Assembly (NCBI GenBank): GCA_004794785.1 | Contig: SJOL01009565.1 | Coordinates: forward strand, 204,988 to 268,987 | Source: Opisthorchis felineus | Taxonomy: Eukaryota > Platyhelminthes > Trematoda > Opisthorchiida > Opisthorchiidae | DNA length: 64,000 bases | Direction: 5' to 3' | Shown here: positions 61,801 through 64,000 of the stretch, one piece after another | Layout of the letters: each line of letters opens with the position of its first letter | How positions within the stretch are numbered: the stretch's first letter is position 1 | Notes under the pieces: model-generated | What the model was told of the DNA's origin: nothing | Databases searched by the model: none | Seen by the model: the letters and a program-made list of their open reading frames with translations, nothing else | Position numbers and translations under genes: made by a program

Positions 61801-62100
61801 TGGGTAGGTTCAAGTAGAACATGAGGATAAGGAAAAATATGGGACTGCGCCTAGCTGATAAGCACCTAGAAGGATGAAACCGTTCATGGCTGTCGAAGGG
61901 TTTTCAGCAACCTTATGTGAATGCAATATATTGCGATATCCCGAACATCGCACCAAGTGAACACGACGTGAACTGGTGCAGCAGATTCAGTTAAGGAATA
62001 CCATAATAAATGAGAGATTCGACCGAGTTTCAGGTGAGTCTACCGTGCAAACCAGCTTGGCATTCAGCTGAGTGTACTCTTCCAAGACCATAAATCCCCC
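61801..62100 (+). ncRNA. Hammerhead-like ribozyme hairpin, copy E, with body
   Basis: The core lies at 61849-61891: GCCTAG, first box CTGATAA (one change), stem II region GCACCTAGAAGGAT, an intact GAAA, CCGT, TC, ATGGCT. The arm CAACCTTATG follows, then a body (GCAATATATTGCGATATCCC and onward) to about 62100. It lies tail-to-tail with copy D. Confidence 0.6.
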
Positions 62101-62259
62101 AGGCTACTAATATTAGACACATCCCGACATGGCTACTCATGAGTAGTTCGATTTTATCGAAACCTTCCTGTTGCAATGGCAGTCGGTGATCAAGCATAGA
62201 CCCAGTAGGGTGAACAATAGTCACTGCTCGATTTATACACTCGTATGCATACCAATTTG

Positions 62260-62490
62260 GTTTTGACAGGAGGCTTACCTGGAACCTACCTGGATCTCTC
62301 GTTTATGATGTTCATAAGCTGGGTTCCCGGTGAGTCTTCCGTCAAAACCAAGCTGGTAAGCACGCGAGTGTATAAGTCGAATTTCGTGCAGTTTGGGTTC
62401 AAGTAGAACACAAGGTTGACGGAAACTCGGGGACTGCGCCTACCTGATGGGCCCGAAGTAGAGTTTTCAACAACTCTATGAGTAGAATAT
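62260..62490 (+). mobile_element. Hammerhead-bearing repeat, copy F, with core deletion
   Basis: Body sequence (GAGTCTTCCGTCAAAACCAA and onward) is followed by the left arm CACAAGGTTGACGGAAACTC, then GCCTAC (62439-62444) and first box CTGATGG. After GCCC the sequence jumps to GAAG and the right arm, so most of stem II, GAAA, stem III and the cleavage site are deleted. Confidence 0.6.
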
Positions 62491-62884
62491 GACGCTAATA
62501 TTCATTGCTCTTTGTTGTGAAACCAATACTGGTACACATCAACAGTTGAACCACCATCGATGTGTGCTTAGACGGAAAGCTCATTGTTTTGAATAGTCGA
62601 TTCCGTTGAGAACCAGTCGTGTTATGCAGATGGTTGTGTTAAGCCAGCTGCGTTTCTATCAAAAGCTCTACGGCAATCACTTGGTAACAGCTGAAATAAT
62701 GCAATACCACATACGAATGATTCATTCCATTTACTTCGGAACGTAGGATGAAAATATGGTCTTGAGGATTATTAATCCAGGTTATTAATCCAAGCGGTTT
62801 GTTTGATATGCCAACAGATCAGCCGCCAGGTTGATCTGTTTTGCTAAATAGATCGGCACATATTTGAACCTCAGCAGATACCGC
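62491..62884. other. Intergenic, nothing recognised
   Basis: No open frame or repeat that I can assign. Confidence 0.5.
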
Positions 62885-63155
62885 TGGTAGTGTGAGGAGA
62901 TTCTGGAATCTTAAGGGAGATTTCTTCCTATCAGTGAAGCTAATCTACGCTGAAAAGCCAAGAAGCTTTGAACGGCTGTTCTCATTGAGAATCATCAGTA
63001 GTTTGCTTCTCACAAAACTCCAGAGAATCTCGAGCCCAAGACCTCCTGGTTAGTACTTGGAACACTTGACCGTTTCGCCATTAGTGGCTAATCATCTGTG
63101 TGATCAACTCACACTTAGACAGGATAGAGTGCCACTCATTCCTCGATTACGGGAT
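62885..63155 (-). mobile_element. tRNA-derived SINE, fullest copy
   Basis: On the - strand: a 5' leader (CTGTCTAAGTGTGAGTTGAT), head GATTAGCCACTAATGGCG, A box GGCGAAACGGTCAAG, B-box-like GGGCTCGAGATTC, then the body through CTACTGATGATTCTC and TTTTCAGCGTAGATTAGC to AGGAAGAAATCTCCCTTAAG. It defines the order of segments seen partially elsewhere. Confidence 0.7.
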
Positions 63156-64000
63156 CTACATCACGTAGCCACAGTAACTGATTTTTATTGCTGACTCAAT
63201 ATTCGAAAGGAATCAAGTGGCAGGTGACCAGTCATTGAGAAGGCCCTAATTTACAGCATCATTTGAAAGCGATCCATTTTGAAGGAAGCGATTTGAAAAC
63301 GTTTGCCGGTTGGCAGATTCCCCCGAACTAAATGCAAGGCGAGCCCGCACAAAAGTAAACTTTAATGTAGATAAAGCTGGGACTGCATAAATTAATCCGG
63401 ATCAAAGCAGGTTGACAGTTTGAATTCCAAAGATTGTTCACTGTGGCCGTAAAGTTAGTTTCCGAGTCGAAGATGAATACCAATCAATAGACCCAACCTC
63501 AAGAAGTGTTCAGAATACACCGTGGTGGAAAAATTCTCGAGAGAACTCGAACCGACATTAAAATTAGAAAAAGTATAATCTTCCTTATAAGAAATTTACT
63601 TTAACGACACTTAGCAAAGTGAAGAACACGATCAGCACTTTCGAGTTTCTGGGACCTCTTGCTCACAAGAGACAAGGGTGACTCGATATCCCATTCTGTA
63701 GTCCCGTTCTGCAGTCTCACCTGGCGCCACCACTACCTAAATTTCACCAGCCTGTCTTCAGTAGGGAATAAAAATTCATCGAAGTCTCATGTCTTAGTGC
63801 GGGAAAAGATGATTCGTTTGGTGATTAAGTATAACAGTGGAAGTGAGACACTCTCTCGAGAAAGTGAATAAAAGTGACTCTGGCTGCGCAACTGAGTTCA
63901 AGCCCATGTGATACCTCCCCTGATACCGACCACTCACACACACAAGCCAAAATATATTGCAGCTGGAGTAAAACCCGCAATGGTGGATTTGATAAAGGGC
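63156..64000. other. Intergenic to window end, nothing recognised
   Basis: Only short frames. One of 70 codons at 63659-63871 (+) has no known motif. Confidence 0.45.

Overview
The window looks like nuclear genomic DNA of a parasitic flatworm, most probably a digenean trematode. This rests on micro-introns of about 35-50 bp in otherwise long-intron genes, very low gene density, and transposon families typical of flukes (RTE LINE, Penelope-like, Ty3/Gypsy, tRNA-derived SINE). I cannot name the species. No bacterial-style operons, rRNA or CRISPR are visible. One assembly gap of 65 N lies at 27881-27945.

Two host genes can be supported. The first is a six-exon serpin on the + strand (16972-20336), probably inhibitory and intracellular, with a reactive loop resembling that of antitrypsin and a clear polyadenylation signal. 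Its last exon and flanks (19072-20815) occur again, almost base for base, immediately after the gap (27946-29689). The arrangement fits a scaffolding artefact, or two haplotypes joined end to end, better than a true duplication. The second is an aspartic-protease (cathepsin D/pepsin family) homologue scattered over about 10 kb on the + strand (exons at 34688-35057, 35098-35297, tentatively 36095-36200, and 44324-44564). Its exons are open with good splice sites, but both catalytic motifs are altered, so it is a pseudo-enzyme or a decaying gene.

Most other recognisable sequence is mobile DNA. There are RTE-clade LINE pieces at 1-263, 5381-5640, 5751-5810 and a nearly full-length but broken copy at about 50500-53450. 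Two Penelope-like fragments lie at about 4270-5300 (+) and 31840-32610 (-). A non-LTR reverse transcriptase fragment occupies 22965-23868 (-). A broken Ty3/Gypsy element spans 23869-27880 and is cut by the gap. Two short pieces resemble a PIF/Harbinger transposase, and at least six SINE copies share a tRNA-like head.

The most interesting signal is a dispersed repeat whose six copies share a hairpin with a hammerhead-ribozyme architecture (9.8, 15.0, 41.4, 61.7, 61.9 and 62.4 kb). Each copy carries its own core lesion, yet the position-by-position majority is exactly the canonical core: CTGATGA, a stem-loop II of 14 nt, GAAA, a CCGG palindrome as stem III, TC at the cleavage site, and a 6-bp stem I. 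A different hammerhead-like core lies in the 3' terminal region of the second Penelope-like fragment.

The long remaining stretches contain only short open frames without recognisable domains and some simple repeats.
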